Shown: piece after piece, positions 17,943 through 27,092 of the stretch | Layout of the letters: the number at the start of each line of letters is the position of its first letter | Numbering within the stretch: position 1 is the first letter of the stretch | Source of the DNA: Pseudalkalibacillus berkeleyi | Lineage (GTDB): Bacteria; Bacillota; Bacilli; Bacillales; Fictibacillaceae | NCBI RefSeq assembly: GCF_021608225.1 | Contig: NZ_JAKIJS010000001.1 | Coordinates: 2,542,001-2,606,000, forward strand | Reading direction: 5' to 3' | DNA length: 64,000 nt | Made by a program: the position numbers and the translations under genes | The notes under the pieces: model-generated | Seen by the model: only the letters and a program-made list of their open reading frames with translations | Told to the model about the DNA's origin: nothing | Database searches by the model: none

Positions 17943-18716
17943 TCATAGTAATCGAAAGACTTTTCGTTGTTTCTTAACTTGTTGAGGCTCTTTGATTTTA
18001 AATTCCCTCCCGGTTAGTACATGTTCTGCATTATTCATAAAATAAGATGAATACGGTCCTCCGAATTCCTTCTTAATCAACTTGTACGCTTCATGGATTT
18101 TGAAGGGACGCCTTGATGTATCATGTGCATCTGAAGCAATGAAGTGAACTAAGTTATGATGAATCATTTTCATTGCAGCCGATTGATTCCTTTCACCCAT
18201 ATCCCCTACAATGCTTCCAGCTGTAACTTGAGCTAATGTGCCTCTTTGGATAAAGGAATAAAGCCGATTCGGGTCCTTCCGAAATTCTGTATTACGTTCA
18301 ACATGAGACAAAATCGGAATATATCCCATTAATTGAAGCTCAAAAAGTATGGATTCTGTGTAAATCGGCACCTGATTGCGCGGCAATTCAATAAGGACAT
18401 AACGTCCGTTATTTAACGATAATAATTCTTGAGGATCTTTTTTCATATCTTGAAGAATGTTGCCATTCAAATGAATTTCCATACCAGGTACAATCGTTAC
18501 GTTAATTCTCAGTTCCTGTAGCATCATATTTAACTTCTTTGTTTGTTCTAACACTTTAATTGGAGAGTTATGATATTGATCGTTTTTATGGTGTGGAGTG
18601 GCAATGATATGTGTAATGCCCGCTTCTACTGCACTACGAGCCATGAGAAGTGATTCGGACAATATTTCTGGACCATCATCTAACCCATGTAAGATATGGT
18701 TATGAATATCGATCAT
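17943..18716 (-). CDS. PHP-type protein-tyrosine phosphatase (CpsB/YwqE family)
   Basis: 257 residues. Metal-binding motifs of the PHP fold are all present: DIHNHILHGLDDG, ATPHH, GMEIHL, LSHVERN and ASDAHD. Family members dephosphorylate the tyrosine tail of the cognate BY-kinase and so tune chain length. It lies 26 nt downstream of the kinase gene, the normal pairing. Confidence 0.92.
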   Translation of the reverse strand: MIDIHNHILHGLDDGPEILSESLLMARSAVEAGITHIIATPHHKNDQYHNSPIKVLEQTKKLNMMLQELRINVTIVPGMEIHLNGNILQDMKKDPQELLSLNNGRYVLIELPRNQVPIYTESILFELQLMGYIPILSHVERNTEFRKDPNRLYSFIQRGTLAQVTAGSIVGDMGERNQSAAMKMIHHNLVHFIASDAHDTSRRPFKIHEAYKLIKKEFGGPYSSYFMNNAEHVLTGREFKIKEPQQVKKQRKVFRLL

Positions 18717-18742
18717 TCAGTCTCTCTCCCTCTGTTCATGTT

Positions 18743-20110
18743 TTAATAATAGTAATATTGGCTCTGATTAATTGACTTGTCTTTATTTAAAACAACACCG
18801 ACGATGTTGCCACCCATTCTTTGAATTTTGCTTAGGCTTTTAGAAGTCTGATTATATTTTGAATTCTGGGCATCGACAACGAACAGGCAGTCATTCACTT
18901 TTGATGATAAGATGATTGGGTCTGAGACGATCAGCGGTGGACTGTCAATAATGATGACGTCATATTCTTCCTTCAAATCATTTAACAGTTGATCCATATT
19001 CTTAGATGAAAGAAGCTCTGATGGATTTGGGGGGATCGGTCCTGAACCGATAAAACTAAGGTTCGGAATTTCTGTTGTAGAAATGACGTCATTCAACGAT
19101 GCATAACCAGTTAAATATGATGTCATTCCGTGTCTTTTCGTTTGTTCAAATATCGTGTGACCATTTGGCCTTCTTAAGTCTCCATCGATATATATGGTTT
19201 TTTGATTATCCATAGCAAAGATAATCGCTAGGTTTGCACTCGTTAGTGATTTTCCTTCACCAGAATTCGTGCTCGTTACCATTAATGCTGTGGTATCCGA
19301 ATCTGTAGAATGAAATTGAAGGGAAGTCCTCAATGTTCGGTAAGCTTCTGCAATAGGAGATAAATTGCTTCCTTTATGGATGAGGTTCACATATGGCTGA
19401 TCTATTGAAGCAGCAACCTCTTCCTTCGACTTTTCAAAATACGGTATAACAGCAAGCACTGTTACAGATAGTAACTTTTCCACAATAGGCTCTGAATGGA
19501 GTTTAGCGTTAAAATATTTCTTAGTCAGAATGAATGTACATCCTAATATGAGACCGATTAGAACGGAGATTGCGCCGTTTAATATAGGTTTCGGTCTGAC
19601 TGGTTTTTGATCTGGCAATACGACTGCTTTTGAAAGGATATGAACATTATCGGTATTCATTACTTTCTTGATTTCTGTTTGGAACGTGTCTGCAACTGAA
19701 TTCGCGATTTTCGATCCTGTTACAGGGTTTGTATCTTCTACTACAATTGAGATAATTTGAGAATTCTCAAATGTCGTTACATTTGTCTTTTTAATTAACT
19801 TTTCGCTTGTCATACCGTTTCCGATTTCTGCTGCAACTAAATCCATAATTCTTGGACTTTCAATCATAAAGCGATACGTTTCAATTAACCTTAAATTGGT
19901 TTCAATATCATTAGAAGAGACTCTTAAACCTTCCTCGGTCGGATTGGTCCGGTTGACTAGTAAATCCGTTTTTGATTGATAAATAGGCTGTAATAGGAAA
20001 AATGTTAAACCCATACCGATCAATGTAGAAACAATCGTGAAAATAAGGATGACCCTATAATTCGCCTTTAATTCATCTAATAATTTACGTGCATCAAATT
20101 CTTGATCCAT
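18743..20110 (-). CDS. Wzz chain-length regulator fused to BY-type tyrosine autokinase
   Basis: 455 residues from ATG 20110, supported by AAGGAGG at 20125-20119; an upstream in-frame start is not. Residues about 20-190 are the Wzz domain between two membrane helices. A BY-kinase domain follows: Walker A' TSTNSGEGKS, Walker A'-like YIDGDLRRPN, Walker B IIIDSPP. The C-terminus ends in SQYYYY, the tyrosine cluster that autophosphorylates. In many Firmicutes the membrane modulator and kinase are two genes; here they are one chain, as in proteobacterial Wzc. Regulation by the next-door phosphatase is expected. Confidence 0.92.
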   Translation of the reverse strand: MDQEFDARKLLDELKANYRVILIFTIVSTLIGMGLTFFLLQPIYQSKTDLLVNRTNPTEEGLRVSSNDIETNLRLIETYRFMIESPRIMDLVAAEIGNGMTSEKLIKKTNVTTFENSQIISIVVEDTNPVTGSKIANSVADTFQTEIKKVMNTDNVHILSKAVVLPDQKPVRPKPILNGAISVLIGLILGCTFILTKKYFNAKLHSEPIVEKLLSVTVLAVIPYFEKSKEEVAASIDQPYVNLIHKGSNLSPIAEAYRTLRTSLQFHSTDSDTTALMVTSTNSGEGKSLTSANLAIIFAMDNQKTIYIDGDLRRPNGHTIFEQTKRHGMTSYLTGYASLNDVISTTEIPNLSFIGSGPIPPNPSELLSSKNMDQLLNDLKEEYDVIIIDSPPLIVSDPIILSSKVNDCLFVVDAQNSKYNQTSKSLSKIQRMGGNIVGVVLNKDKSINQSQYYYY

Positions 20111-20433
20111 AAATTGATCCTCCTTATTTTTATAGAAGGACCGGATTGTCCAAATGTTAGATGAGGACAACCCGTTCACTCTTTACTCATTTATCTTATG
20201 TTGGTCAATTAGGATAAATAACAACTTATTATTGGTCATTTTGAACAACGTAAAACCAAAAAAATACTACACCTGTTTTCTGATAAAAATTTCCTTTACC
20301 AATAGTGTACGTCGGACTCATTATTTACTTTATAGGTCTTTCTGTCGATAAGTAGTTTTATTGTACCACCAAAATCATGTTATATCTATACTTTTTTGAA
20401 TTATGTGATAATATTCAATAGATATTTAGATAT
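20111..20433 (-). other. Leader region between priming transferase and kinase genes
   Basis: 323 bp with no supported gene. On the minus strand GGTTGTCC (20172-20165) faces GGACAATCC (20151-20143), an imperfect stem upstream of the kinase ribosome site. No T-run follows. It may modulate expression between gene 1 and gene 2 of the operon; no clear promoter was found. Confidence 0.35.
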
Positions 20434-21096
20434 TTAATATGAACCTTTGCCCGACAGAACTTGAAAGATCGTTTTCCATAGGATTATTAGATCTAGTTTC
20501 AGGGACCAATTCCGAACATAATAAAGATCGAACTTAATTTTTTCGCCATGGTTAATTGTGGAACGACCATTTATTTGGGCATATCCTGTGATACCAGGTT
20601 TACATGATAGTCGACTTCTTTGGTAATCCGAATAAAACTGAGTAATTTGTGGAATTTCTGGTCTAGGTCCAACCAAACTCATTGTTCCTAACAGAACATT
20701 AATAATTTGAGGAAGCTCATCCATGCTCGTTCTTCTTAATACTTTTCCGATTTTGGTGATGTTCGGATTTTCTTTACCTTTAAACACAAATTCGTCTGGA
20801 ACGCCGTTCTCCCAAGAATAGTTATGGTTGTTTTTCTGAAGTGAATTTTTGTTTGTCATTGTCCTAAATTTGTAAATTTTAAAAGGTTTATTATTCAATC
20901 CGCTCCGAGTTTGAACAAAAAAGATCGGTCCACCATCAAGTAGAAATATCACCAACATGATCAAGAAGAAAATCGGTGAAACTACAATAAAGATCAAACT
21001 CCCTAAAACGATGTCAATGATTCTTTTGTACACGAGCAACGAATGATCCAATTTACGAATGGGATACGTAACATTCGCCACCTTGTTTCTTTCCAT
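20434..21096 (-). CDS. Undecaprenyl-phosphate sugar-1-phosphate transferase (priming enzyme)
   Basis: 220 residues, the short one-helix type of the bacterial sugar transferase family. A reentrant hydrophobic segment (about 28-55) precedes PFKIYKFRTM, RTSMDELPQIINVL, VGPRPEIP and KPGITGYAQINGR, all family hallmarks. It puts the first sugar phosphate on undecaprenyl phosphate and so starts repeat-unit assembly. It is the first gene of the nine-gene operon; GGAGGACAAGCT precedes its ATG. Confidence 0.92.
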   Translation of the reverse strand: MERNKVANVTYPIRKLDHSLLVYKRIIDIVLGSLIFIVVSPIFFLIMLVIFLLDGGPIFFVQTRSGLNNKPFKIYKFRTMTNKNSLQKNNHNYSWENGVPDEFVFKGKENPNITKIGKVLRRTSMDELPQIINVLLGTMSLVGPRPEIPQITQFYSDYQRSRLSCKPGITGYAQINGRSTINHGEKIKFDLYYVRNWSLKLDLIILWKTIFQVLSGKGSY

Positions 21097-21164
21097 AGCT
21101 TGTCCTCCTTAAGTGAAATTCCCCCTACTCCTAGTCTTCAAGTAAACTATATTCGCTTCCTATC

Positions 21165-21191
21165 AACATATTCCTTTTTATAATCTGTCAA
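21165..21191 (-). promoter_or_regulatory. Candidate sigma-A promoter of the EPS operon
   Basis: TTGACA (21191-21186) and TATGTT (21170-21165) with a 15-nt spacer. The -35 is perfect, but the -10 is weak and the spacing short. Confidence 0.4.
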
Positions 21192-21200
21192 TTATGTAGA

Positions 21201-21235
21201 AAAAAGAGCAATCCTTAGTAGGAATTGCTCTTTTT
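21201..21235 (-). terminator. Terminator of the M23 gene / ftsEX operon
   Basis: AAAAAGAGCAATCC and GGAATTGCTCTTTTT form a long stem with a TTAGTA loop. T-runs on both sides make it bidirectional in principle; the gene to its right ends at 21249. Confidence 0.92.
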
Positions 21236-21248
21236 AATACTATGATTT

Positions 21249-22484
21249 TTAGAAGAATCTTTGAGGATCTATAGCGTTTGATTTGCTAGAGTTCCATTGA
21301 CCTTTATGGATTTCAAAGTGTAAGTGTTGACCAGTTGAACGGCCTGTATTCCCCATGATTCCAATTTGCTGTCCTTTTTTTACAGATGCACCATTTCCAA
21401 CTTGACGATTTCTCAAATGAGCATAAACAGTTGTATAGGTCTGTCCATTGATATTGTGGGCAATAAAGACTACGTTTCCATAACTACTAGAGTAGTAGGA
21501 TTTAATAACCGTACCAGATGCTGATGCAACAATTGGAACTGTGCCACCACGAGCCAAATCTATACCCGCGTGTTGTTTACCCCAACGAGATCCAAATCCA
21601 GAAGTAATTCCTGCATTCGCCGGCTTCATGAACATACCACCTGTTACAGAAGGTGCGGATGCACTGGAACCAGATGATGAGCTCTTAGCTGCTTCTCTTG
21701 CTTGACGGCGCTTTTCTGCTTCAAACGCAGCTTGTTGTTTCGCTAAAAGATCACCTTCATTTTCTAGTTTACCTAACTCTTGATGCATATGTGCTTCTTC
21801 TTCTTCTAGATCACTAAGCAGTGCATTCTTTCGCTCAACTTTTTGATTTAGACTTGCTTTTAAACTCTCAAGCTCTTTCATTTGCTTGTTCAATGTTTCA
21901 AGTTCACTCTCAACTTCAGCTTTTTTATCTTCTAGAGCTTGTTTATCGGCTTTATGCGCCTCAAGAATCTCTTTATCTTGAGCAGCAATTTGGTTTAATG
22001 CAAATACACGGTCTAGGAAATCACCAAAGTTGCTTGATCCGAGCAGAACTTCAATGTATTGGACAGAACCACCGTTTTCGTACATTGCTTTCACACGGTC
22101 TTTCAACATCTTATCACGTTCAGCAATTCGCTTTTTTATAACAACAATTTCTGCCTTCAGTTTTTCAATATCTTCTTTCGTTTTGGCTATATCTTTTTCT
22201 TTCTGATCAATTTGATTTTCTGCATCTGAAACTTGTTGGTCGAGCTTTTCAATTTCTGCATTTAATAGATCTTGGTCATGCTTAATTTTTTCAATTTCTT
22301 CTTTTGCTTTTTCTTGTGCTGATTTATTTTTATCGCTTTTCTTTTTTACGTCATTAATTTTATCATTTAGTGAATTTGCGGATGCTACATCATTAGTTCC
22401 TGTCAGGCCTGGATACCCTCCAAGCAAAAGGCTTAGTGATGCAACCGCGACAATTATTTTCTTTTTCAATCGTACATCCCCCAA
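21249..22484 (-). CDS. Coiled-coil M23 (LytM) endopeptidase, EnvC-like, beside ftsX
   Basis: 411 residues. A signal peptide (about 1-35) is followed by a long coiled coil (about 38-260), a Ser-rich linker, and an M23 domain (about 285-405). The zinc and catalytic residues are intact: HAGIDLA (HxxxD) and HLHFE (HxH). This is the architecture of EnvC-type proteins, in which the coiled coil docks on FtsX; unlike E. coli EnvC, the LytM site here appears active. It is 52 nt downstream of ftsX, so control by FtsEX is likely. In B. subtilis FtsEX instead activates CwlO encoded elsewhere. Substrate is inferred as peptidoglycan stem crosslinks. Confidence 0.88.
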   Translation of the reverse strand: MGDVRLKKKIIVAVASLSLLLGGYPGLTGTNDVASANSLNDKINDVKKKSDKNKSAQEKAKEEIEKIKHDQDLLNAEIEKLDQQVSDAENQIDQKEKDIAKTKEDIEKLKAEIVVIKKRIAERDKMLKDRVKAMYENGGSVQYIEVLLGSSNFGDFLDRVFALNQIAAQDKEILEAHKADKQALEDKKAEVESELETLNKQMKELESLKASLNQKVERKNALLSDLEEEEAHMHQELGKLENEGDLLAKQQAAFEAEKRRQAREAAKSSSSGSSASAPSVTGGMFMKPANAGITSGFGSRWGKQHAGIDLARGGTVPIVASASGTVIKSYYSSSYGNVVFIAHNINGQTYTTVYAHLRNRQVGNGASVKKGQQIGIMGNTGRSTGQHLHFEIHKGQWNSSKSNAIDPQRFF

Positions 22485-22536
22485 TCAAATCTTTTTATGT
22501 ATACCAGAAAGTCTGTAACGACTTCCTGGTTTTCAG

Positions 22537-23433
22537 TTATACTTTCAAGAATTTACGGACAGAAGTTAAGCTCCCCCACACGCCAATGAAAGCACCTATG
22601 ACGATTAAGAGTCCAGCAAGCTGGAACATTAACGGATAAACTGGTAGGAGCTGAATGAAGACTGTCTTTAAGTTCATACTGACAGCATCATAAACGAATT
22701 GATAAGCTAGTATTAACAGACCAATCGGAACCAGTGATCCTAGCACGCCTAGCAATAGCCCTTCAACAAAGAACGGACCTCTTATGAAAGAGTTGGTAGC
22801 ACCTACTAGTTTCATAATCTCAATTTCACGACCTCTTGTAACGATCGTGATTTTAATTGTATTCGCGATCAAGAACATCGCAGTAAAGAGAAGGCCTACG
22901 ATTAATATGAGCCCGATATTTCGAGCAGCATCAGTCACTTTAAAAAGTTTCTCAACGGTTCCCTTACCGTATTCAACCTTCGTGACACTTTTCATGCCTT
23001 CAATTTTATTGGCTACAACTGGTGTATCTTGCGGCTTTTTCGTTTTGACCGCAAAAGCATCAGGTAGAGGATTCTCTGTCTCTAGAGATTCAAACACTTT
23101 CCCTTCATCTCCGAGAGAGTTAATTAAATCCTTTAATCCTTCATCCTTTGGTACAAATCGAACATCGTTCACTCGATCGATTTTGCTCAGCTTTTCTTCA
23201 ATTTGCTGATGCTGTTCTTGTTTTGTTGTTTTATCGAGATACACTCTAATTTCAACATCATCTTCAATTTGTGAAGCGATGGAATTAATATTTAAAAGTA
23301 ACACGAGGAATACGCCTACTAATAATAGAGTCACTGTTACTGCACTAATCGATGCAAATGACATCCAACCGTTTCTTCCAAGGTTTTTGAATCCTTCTTT
23401 AATGTGTCGAGATAGGGTTCGCATCTTCCTCAT
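22537..23433 (-). CDS. ftsX: Cell-division ABC transporter permease FtsX
   Basis: 298 residues if ATG 23433 (MRKMRTLSRHIKEG) is used, which aligns with B. subtilis FtsX; longer starts overlap ftsE further. Four membrane helices are present. The large extracellular loop (about 55-165) that binds murein hydrolases lies between helices 1 and 2. It overlaps ftsE by 35 nt. FtsEX acts in septal or lateral-wall hydrolase activation and, in B. subtilis, entry into sporulation. Confidence 0.92.
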   Translation of the reverse strand: MRKMRTLSRHIKEGFKNLGRNGWMSFASISAVTVTLLLVGVFLVLLLNINSIASQIEDDVEIRVYLDKTTKQEQHQQIEEKLSKIDRVNDVRFVPKDEGLKDLINSLGDEGKVFESLETENPLPDAFAVKTKKPQDTPVVANKIEGMKSVTKVEYGKGTVEKLFKVTDAARNIGLILIVGLLFTAMFLIANTIKITIVTRGREIEIMKLVGATNSFIRGPFFVEGLLLGVLGSLVPIGLLILAYQFVYDAVSMNLKTVFIQLLPVYPLMFQLAGLLIVIGAFIGVWGSLTSVRKFLKV

Positions 23434-24109
23434 AACCGTAGACACCCCTTTTCTCATCACGTACGATTCGTCCACCTTCGATGGCGATCACCCGTTTTTT
23501 AATTGTGTTTACAATCTCTTTATTGTGGGTAGCCATAACTACAGTTGTCCCACGATTTGTGATTTCTTCAAATACTTCCATAATTCCCCAAGCTGTGTCT
23601 GGATCAAGGTTTCCAGTAGGCTCGTCTGCAATTAAAACGGGCGGCTTGTTCACAATGGAGCGCGCAATTGAAACACGTTGCTGCTCTCCTCCAGATAATT
23701 CATCAGGGAGAAACCGCGCTTTATTCTTGAGACCAACGAGTTCAAGTGTTTCCATCACTTCTCGTCGAATGACTTTTGGAGACTGCTCAATCACCTCAAG
23801 AGCAAACGCTACATTTTCATATACTGATAGTTTCGGTAGAAGTTTAAAGTCTTGGAACACGACGCCAATTTGTCTTCTTACGTAAGGGATTTTGCGTTCC
23901 TTTACTTTTGTTAAACTCTTACCATTTATAATAATGTCACCTTTTGTCGGTTTCTCTTGGCGGAACATACATTTTATGAATGTTGACTTTCCCGCACCAC
24001 TTGGTCCGACAACATAGACAAAGTCACCTTTTTCGATATGGACATCTATCCCGTTCAATGCCATCACACCGTTGGGGTAAGTTTTCCATACATCTATCAT
24101 TTCGATCAA
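23399..24109 (-). CDS. ftsE: Cell-division ATPase FtsE
   Basis: 236 residues. Walker A GPSGAGKST, signature LSGGEQQRVSIARS, Walker B VLIADEPTGNLD and the switch ATHNKEIV are complete. The start is TTG at 24109 (MIEMIDVWKTYPNG), matching the B. subtilis N-terminus; its ribosome site is poor and ATG 24100 is an alternative. It drives FtsX by ATP hydrolysis. Confidence 0.93.
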   Translation of the reverse strand: MIEMIDVWKTYPNGVMALNGIDVHIEKGDFVYVVGPSGAGKSTFIKCMFRQEKPTKGDIIINGKSLTKVKERKIPYVRRQIGVVFQDFKLLPKLSVYENVAFALEVIEQSPKVIRREVMETLELVGLKNKARFLPDELSGGEQQRVSIARSIVNKPPVLIADEPTGNLDPDTAWGIMEVFEEITNRGTTVVMATHNKEIVNTIKKRVIAIEGGRIVRDEKRGVYGYEEDANPISTH

Positions 24110-24717
24110 ACTAAATCACACCCTATGTTGTTTCTTTTGAAGTCTATTCTAAGTAGAGTATCTTTATATCAAAGTATTCTAGTATATTTAGTCGTAATAT
24201 TTAGCACAAGATTAATTATAACATCTTGATTCGGCAAAATAACCCAAAATCATATTACATTTTTGTTTCAAAGTATGACGAAATATATCATATACTCGTT
24301 TGCTCACTCGATATTCTTCGACAGGTTTCTCGCATTATTGTACTTTTCTCCATTACTTGATTATATCCTTCTTAAAATTAGTAATAAAGTACAAGGAACT
24401 CAGAATTATACAGTTATAAATAACCAGAAAATTAAAAATCGCGATTGGAATTAGATGAAATTAGACCTATGTAATATCATATTTACCCATTGTGACATCG
24501 TACTTTTTACTACTATTTCAATTTTTGACAAATTATTAGGGATTGAAGCACGTAAAGAAGTGAATTATGGCAGAATATCATAAGAACAGATTATATCCTT
24601 TAAGGTTTACGAGGATAGGCATATGAAGGGGTATTACTTTTGTTTAATGAAGCAATTTCCATGTTAAAGGTCACTTTAAAGTTTGCTCTTAGAATGAAGA
24701 CACATGAACCTTCCTCT
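24110..24717. other. 608-bp gap without a recognisable gene
   Basis: Very AT-rich, with no frame backed by a Shine-Dalgarno site and no family match. B. subtilis has cccB near this position; no cytochrome CxxCH motif is seen here. Presumably it holds the ftsE promoter and the 3' flank of the DCC gene; nothing definite was identified. Confidence 0.5.
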
Positions 24718-25110
24718 CTATTGTAAGAACCGTTTTTTTATATCAGGAGTTGGCATCATGCATTCATTTCGTTTTCCAAACCATTTATAACGATTCTTAG
24801 CGACATAATTGTATAGAGCATCCCTTAAAGGTCTTGGTATGATGAGTAGAACAGTGAGTAGTTTCCAAAAGCCTTTTAATTTCCTACAAATTCGTAACGC
24901 CGCACTTGATTGTTGATAGACCTTGGCATTTTGTATAAGTACTATACTATTGAATGACTTCGGTAGATCATAAGTTTGTAATAGCTCAGACCCGACTTTA
25001 CTCTGAAGTGCTGCAAATTTGAAATGTCCTTTCGGATCTCGGTCAATAATGAACTGAACCGCACCATTACAAAGGTTACACTCACCATCAAATAGTAAGA
25101 TGTCATTCAT
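24718..25110 (-). CDS. DCC family (DUF393) thiol-disulfide oxidoreductase-like protein
   Basis: 130 residues from ATG 25110, with AAAGGGG 8 nt upstream. The defining N-terminal motif DGECNLCNGAVQFI contains the DxxCxxC redox signature; RDPKGHFKFAALQS follows as in the family. Cellular function is not established. It lies 55 nt past the collagen-like gene's terminator, so it is probably its own unit. Confidence 0.85.
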   Translation of the reverse strand: MNDILLFDGECNLCNGAVQFIIDRDPKGHFKFAALQSKVGSELLQTYDLPKSFNSIVLIQNAKVYQQSSAALRICRKLKGFWKLLTVLLIIPRPLRDALYNYVAKNRYKWFGKRNECMMPTPDIKKRFLQ

Positions 25111-25164
25111 TTGATACACCCCTTTCAGATGAACCTAGTATACCATTTGAAAATGACGACAAAA

Positions 25165-25189
25165 AACCTCTTGATCGGATCAAGAGGTT
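25165..25189 (-). terminator. Terminator of the collagen-like gene, overlapping its stop
   Basis: AACCTCTTGATC and GATCAAGAGGTT form a perfect 12-bp stem with a one-base loop region, followed by TTTTTTG on the minus strand. It includes the first bases of the TAA stop region. Confidence 0.9.
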
Positions 25190-25859
25190 AAAAAATCAAG
25201 CCTGCTTCAAAATGTGTGAAACGGTTTCCGATGATCGTCGTTACATTCCTACTTGAGGACTGGAGTTGTATTGATATCGTTTGTCCAGCTGTCAATCTGA
25301 TGATTGTGCACCCCTGCACTTTGTCTGTCGTTCCTGGATTGGAAACTGCAAAGTCCAAATCTGTTACAGCAGCTCCATTACTACTGTTAAGAATCAATCG
25401 TACGTTCGTTGGAGCTTGTCCTCCTCCAGTAGCGACCGAATATTCAACACTCGAACAGACTGAATAGGTACCTGTTTGGGGCGCTGTGAATGTTGATGTT
25501 GCAGGGTTATATCCATTTGCTAAATCAAATGCTTCTGTTTCAAAGGTGACGGTTTGCGGTGTATTGTTCCCAAGAATCGTTTGAGCTACACTGTCAAACG
25601 CACGAAATGCTGTATCTGGAGGTGGCGGTCCAGGTGGTCCTTGTGGTCCCTCTGGACCTTGGGGGCCTTCTGGACCTTGGGGACCTTCTGGACCTTGGGG
25701 ACCTTCTGGGCCTTGGGGGCCTTCTGGACCTTGGGGGCCTTCTGGACCTGGTGGACCTGGTGGACCTGGTGGGCCTGGTGGGCCTTCACCTCTTTGTATA
25801 ATGACACAGCACTCGTTATTGGATGTACAACCTTTACAATTACAATACTTCCTTTTCAT
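25188..25859 (-). CDS. Collagen-like (G-X-Y) surface protein, exosporium type
   Basis: 223 residues. The first 23 are Cys-rich ([14 protein letters not shown]). Residues 26-79 form 18 G-X-Y triplets: four GPP, then six GPEGPQ, then two GPP. The C-terminal about 135 residues form a beta-rich domain resembling the C1q/TNF-like heads of BclA-type spore filament proteins. There is no signal peptide, membrane helix or LPXTG, which fits assembly from the mother cell onto spores. The spore role is inferred, not shown. The 18-bp DNA repeats make its length variable by slippage. Confidence 0.82.
   Translation of the reverse strand: MKRKYCNCKGCTSNNECCVIIQRGEGPPGPPGPPGPPGPEGPQGPEGPQGPEGPQGPEGPQGPEGPQGPEGPQGPPGPPPPDTAFRAFDSVAQTILGNNTPQTVTFETEAFDLANGYNPATSTFTAPQTGTYSVCSSVEYSVATGGGQAPTNVRLILNSSNGAAVTDLDFAVSNPGTTDKVQGCTIIRLTAGQTISIQLQSSSRNVTTIIGNRFTHFEAGLIF
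25641..25748 (-). repeat. Six tandem 18-bp repeats coding GPEGPQ
   Basis: Six near-identical 18-bp units inside the collagen-like gene, flanked by GPP codons. The high identity at synonymous sites suggests recent copy-number change by slippage or recombination. Confidence 0.9.
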
Positions 25860-25969
25860 AAATACACATCCTAATAAACTAGTAATAGTTCATTATATGC
25901 TGTGGAACCCTTCTTTACATGAGCTTATGCCTAGGACAAGCTATAATTGGGTGTTGGTCTGCATAAATA

Positions 25970-25992
25970 AAAGACTCCCAAATGGAGTCTTT
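25970..25992 (-). terminator. Terminator of the YitT-family gene
   Basis: AAAGACTCC and GGAGTCTTT pair perfectly with a 5-nt loop; TTATTTATG follows on the minus strand. It starts within the stop codon. Confidence 0.85.
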
Positions 25993-26857
25993 ACGATTGA
26001 CTGAATCCTTCGCCAAGTACCTCATGTGCATTCACGATAATAATGAAGGCAGCTGGATCCACTTTTTTCACTTGTTGTTTTAGACGTGTCACTTCAAACT
26101 GCTCAACAACGCACATGAGCATCGGCCTCTTATTGTCTGTAAAACCTCCCGTGGCAGAAATTCGTGTTACACCACGATCGATTTCTCTAAAGATTTCATC
26201 ACGTACATCATCTTCATGTTCTGTAATGATATACGCCATTTTTGAGTAGCCGAGCCCCATTTGAACGACATCAATCGTTTTTGCGGTCAAAAACATACCG
26301 ATCATTGCATAAAGCGCTTGTTCAATTGAGAAAACGAATGCCGAGGTTGTCACAATTGCACCGTCAATGCTTAAGATACAAAGGCCAAGTGACATGCCCG
26401 TATACTTATGGACGATTTGTGCTGCCAAATCAATTCCGCCTGTAGACGCTTTTCCTCGAAACACGATTCCTAGACCTAAACCTACACCAAGTCCTCCAAA
26501 CAATGCACCGAGAAGAGGGTCATTCGTAATTGGCTCCGCTCCTTCTGAAAGAAAGACGACAAAAGGTAAAAACAATGTACCAACTAGTGTTTTAACGCCG
26601 AAATTTTTCCCGAGAATGACTACACCAGCTATGAATAGTGGAATGTTAAGTGACCACTGTACAATCGAAGGCATCCAGCCAAACAGATTTTTTAAGATTA
26701 AACTGATCCCGACTACACCACCAGAAGCGATGTTATTTGGGGCTAAAAACAAATTGAATGCTAAGGCAACGAATGCCGAGCCTATCAACACAAATATATA
26801 ATCTAATAGAATTAATAACTTAGGATTTACTTTATTACGTCGAACAGCCATCATCAT
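25991..26857 (-). CDS. yvjA: YitT-family membrane protein (DUF2179), YvjA-like
   Basis: 288 residues. Five or six N-terminal membrane helices ([19 protein letters not shown], then [20 protein letters not shown]) are followed by a C-terminal DUF2179 domain ([27 protein letters not shown]). Family function is unknown; a small-molecule transporter has been suggested for some. Its place next to prfB matches yvjA of B. subtilis. Confidence 0.85.
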   Translation of the reverse strand: MMMAVRRNKVNPKLLILLDYIFVLIGSAFVALAFNLFLAPNNIASGGVVGISLILKNLFGWMPSIVQWSLNIPLFIAGVVILGKNFGVKTLVGTLFLPFVVFLSEGAEPITNDPLLGALFGGLGVGLGLGIVFRGKASTGGIDLAAQIVHKYTGMSLGLCILSIDGAIVTTSAFVFSIEQALYAMIGMFLTAKTIDVVQMGLGYSKMAYIITEHEDDVRDEIFREIDRGVTRISATGGFTDNKRPMLMCVVEQFEVTRLKQQVKKVDPAAFIIIVNAHEVLGEGFSQS

Positions 26858-27033
26858 TTTGTACCACTCACTTTATGTAAAAGTAATATTTGGTAGAATA
26901 TAACCTTGAAAAGTATATCACTACCCTAGGTTTAAGTAAATTTTCCGATTATTAGGACTAGTCCGTCGATAAACTTAAGCGTGACAAGGTATATGAGGCT
27001 TTTGAATGAAGGATTCGACAGTGTTCACAAATC

Positions 27034-27055
27034 GTCAAACAAATGTTTGTTTGAC
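27034..27055. promoter_or_regulatory. 22-bp near-perfect palindrome between yvjA and prfB
   Basis: GTCAAACAAA and TTTGTTTGAC are exact mirror arms with a TG spacer. This size fits a dimeric regulator site or an RNA hairpin. It lies about 175 bp upstream of yvjA and downstream of prfB. No T-run is seen. Confidence 0.55.
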
Positions 27056-27092
27056 ACTGCACACTCGCTGTATGTGTGCGGCAAAACTAATA

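Noticed and set aside
22784-23209. Long antisense frames in ftsX and other genes
   Set aside because: Shadows of well-supported family members on the other strand; no ribosome sites.
24110-24717. Decayed cccB in the ftsE upstream gap
   Set aside because: Considered from B. subtilis gene order, but no CxxCH or related protein fragment could be seen in any frame.
25554-25874. Trp/Leu-rich open frames antisense to the collagen-like gene
   Set aside because: They mirror the G-X-Y repeat and have no start signals.
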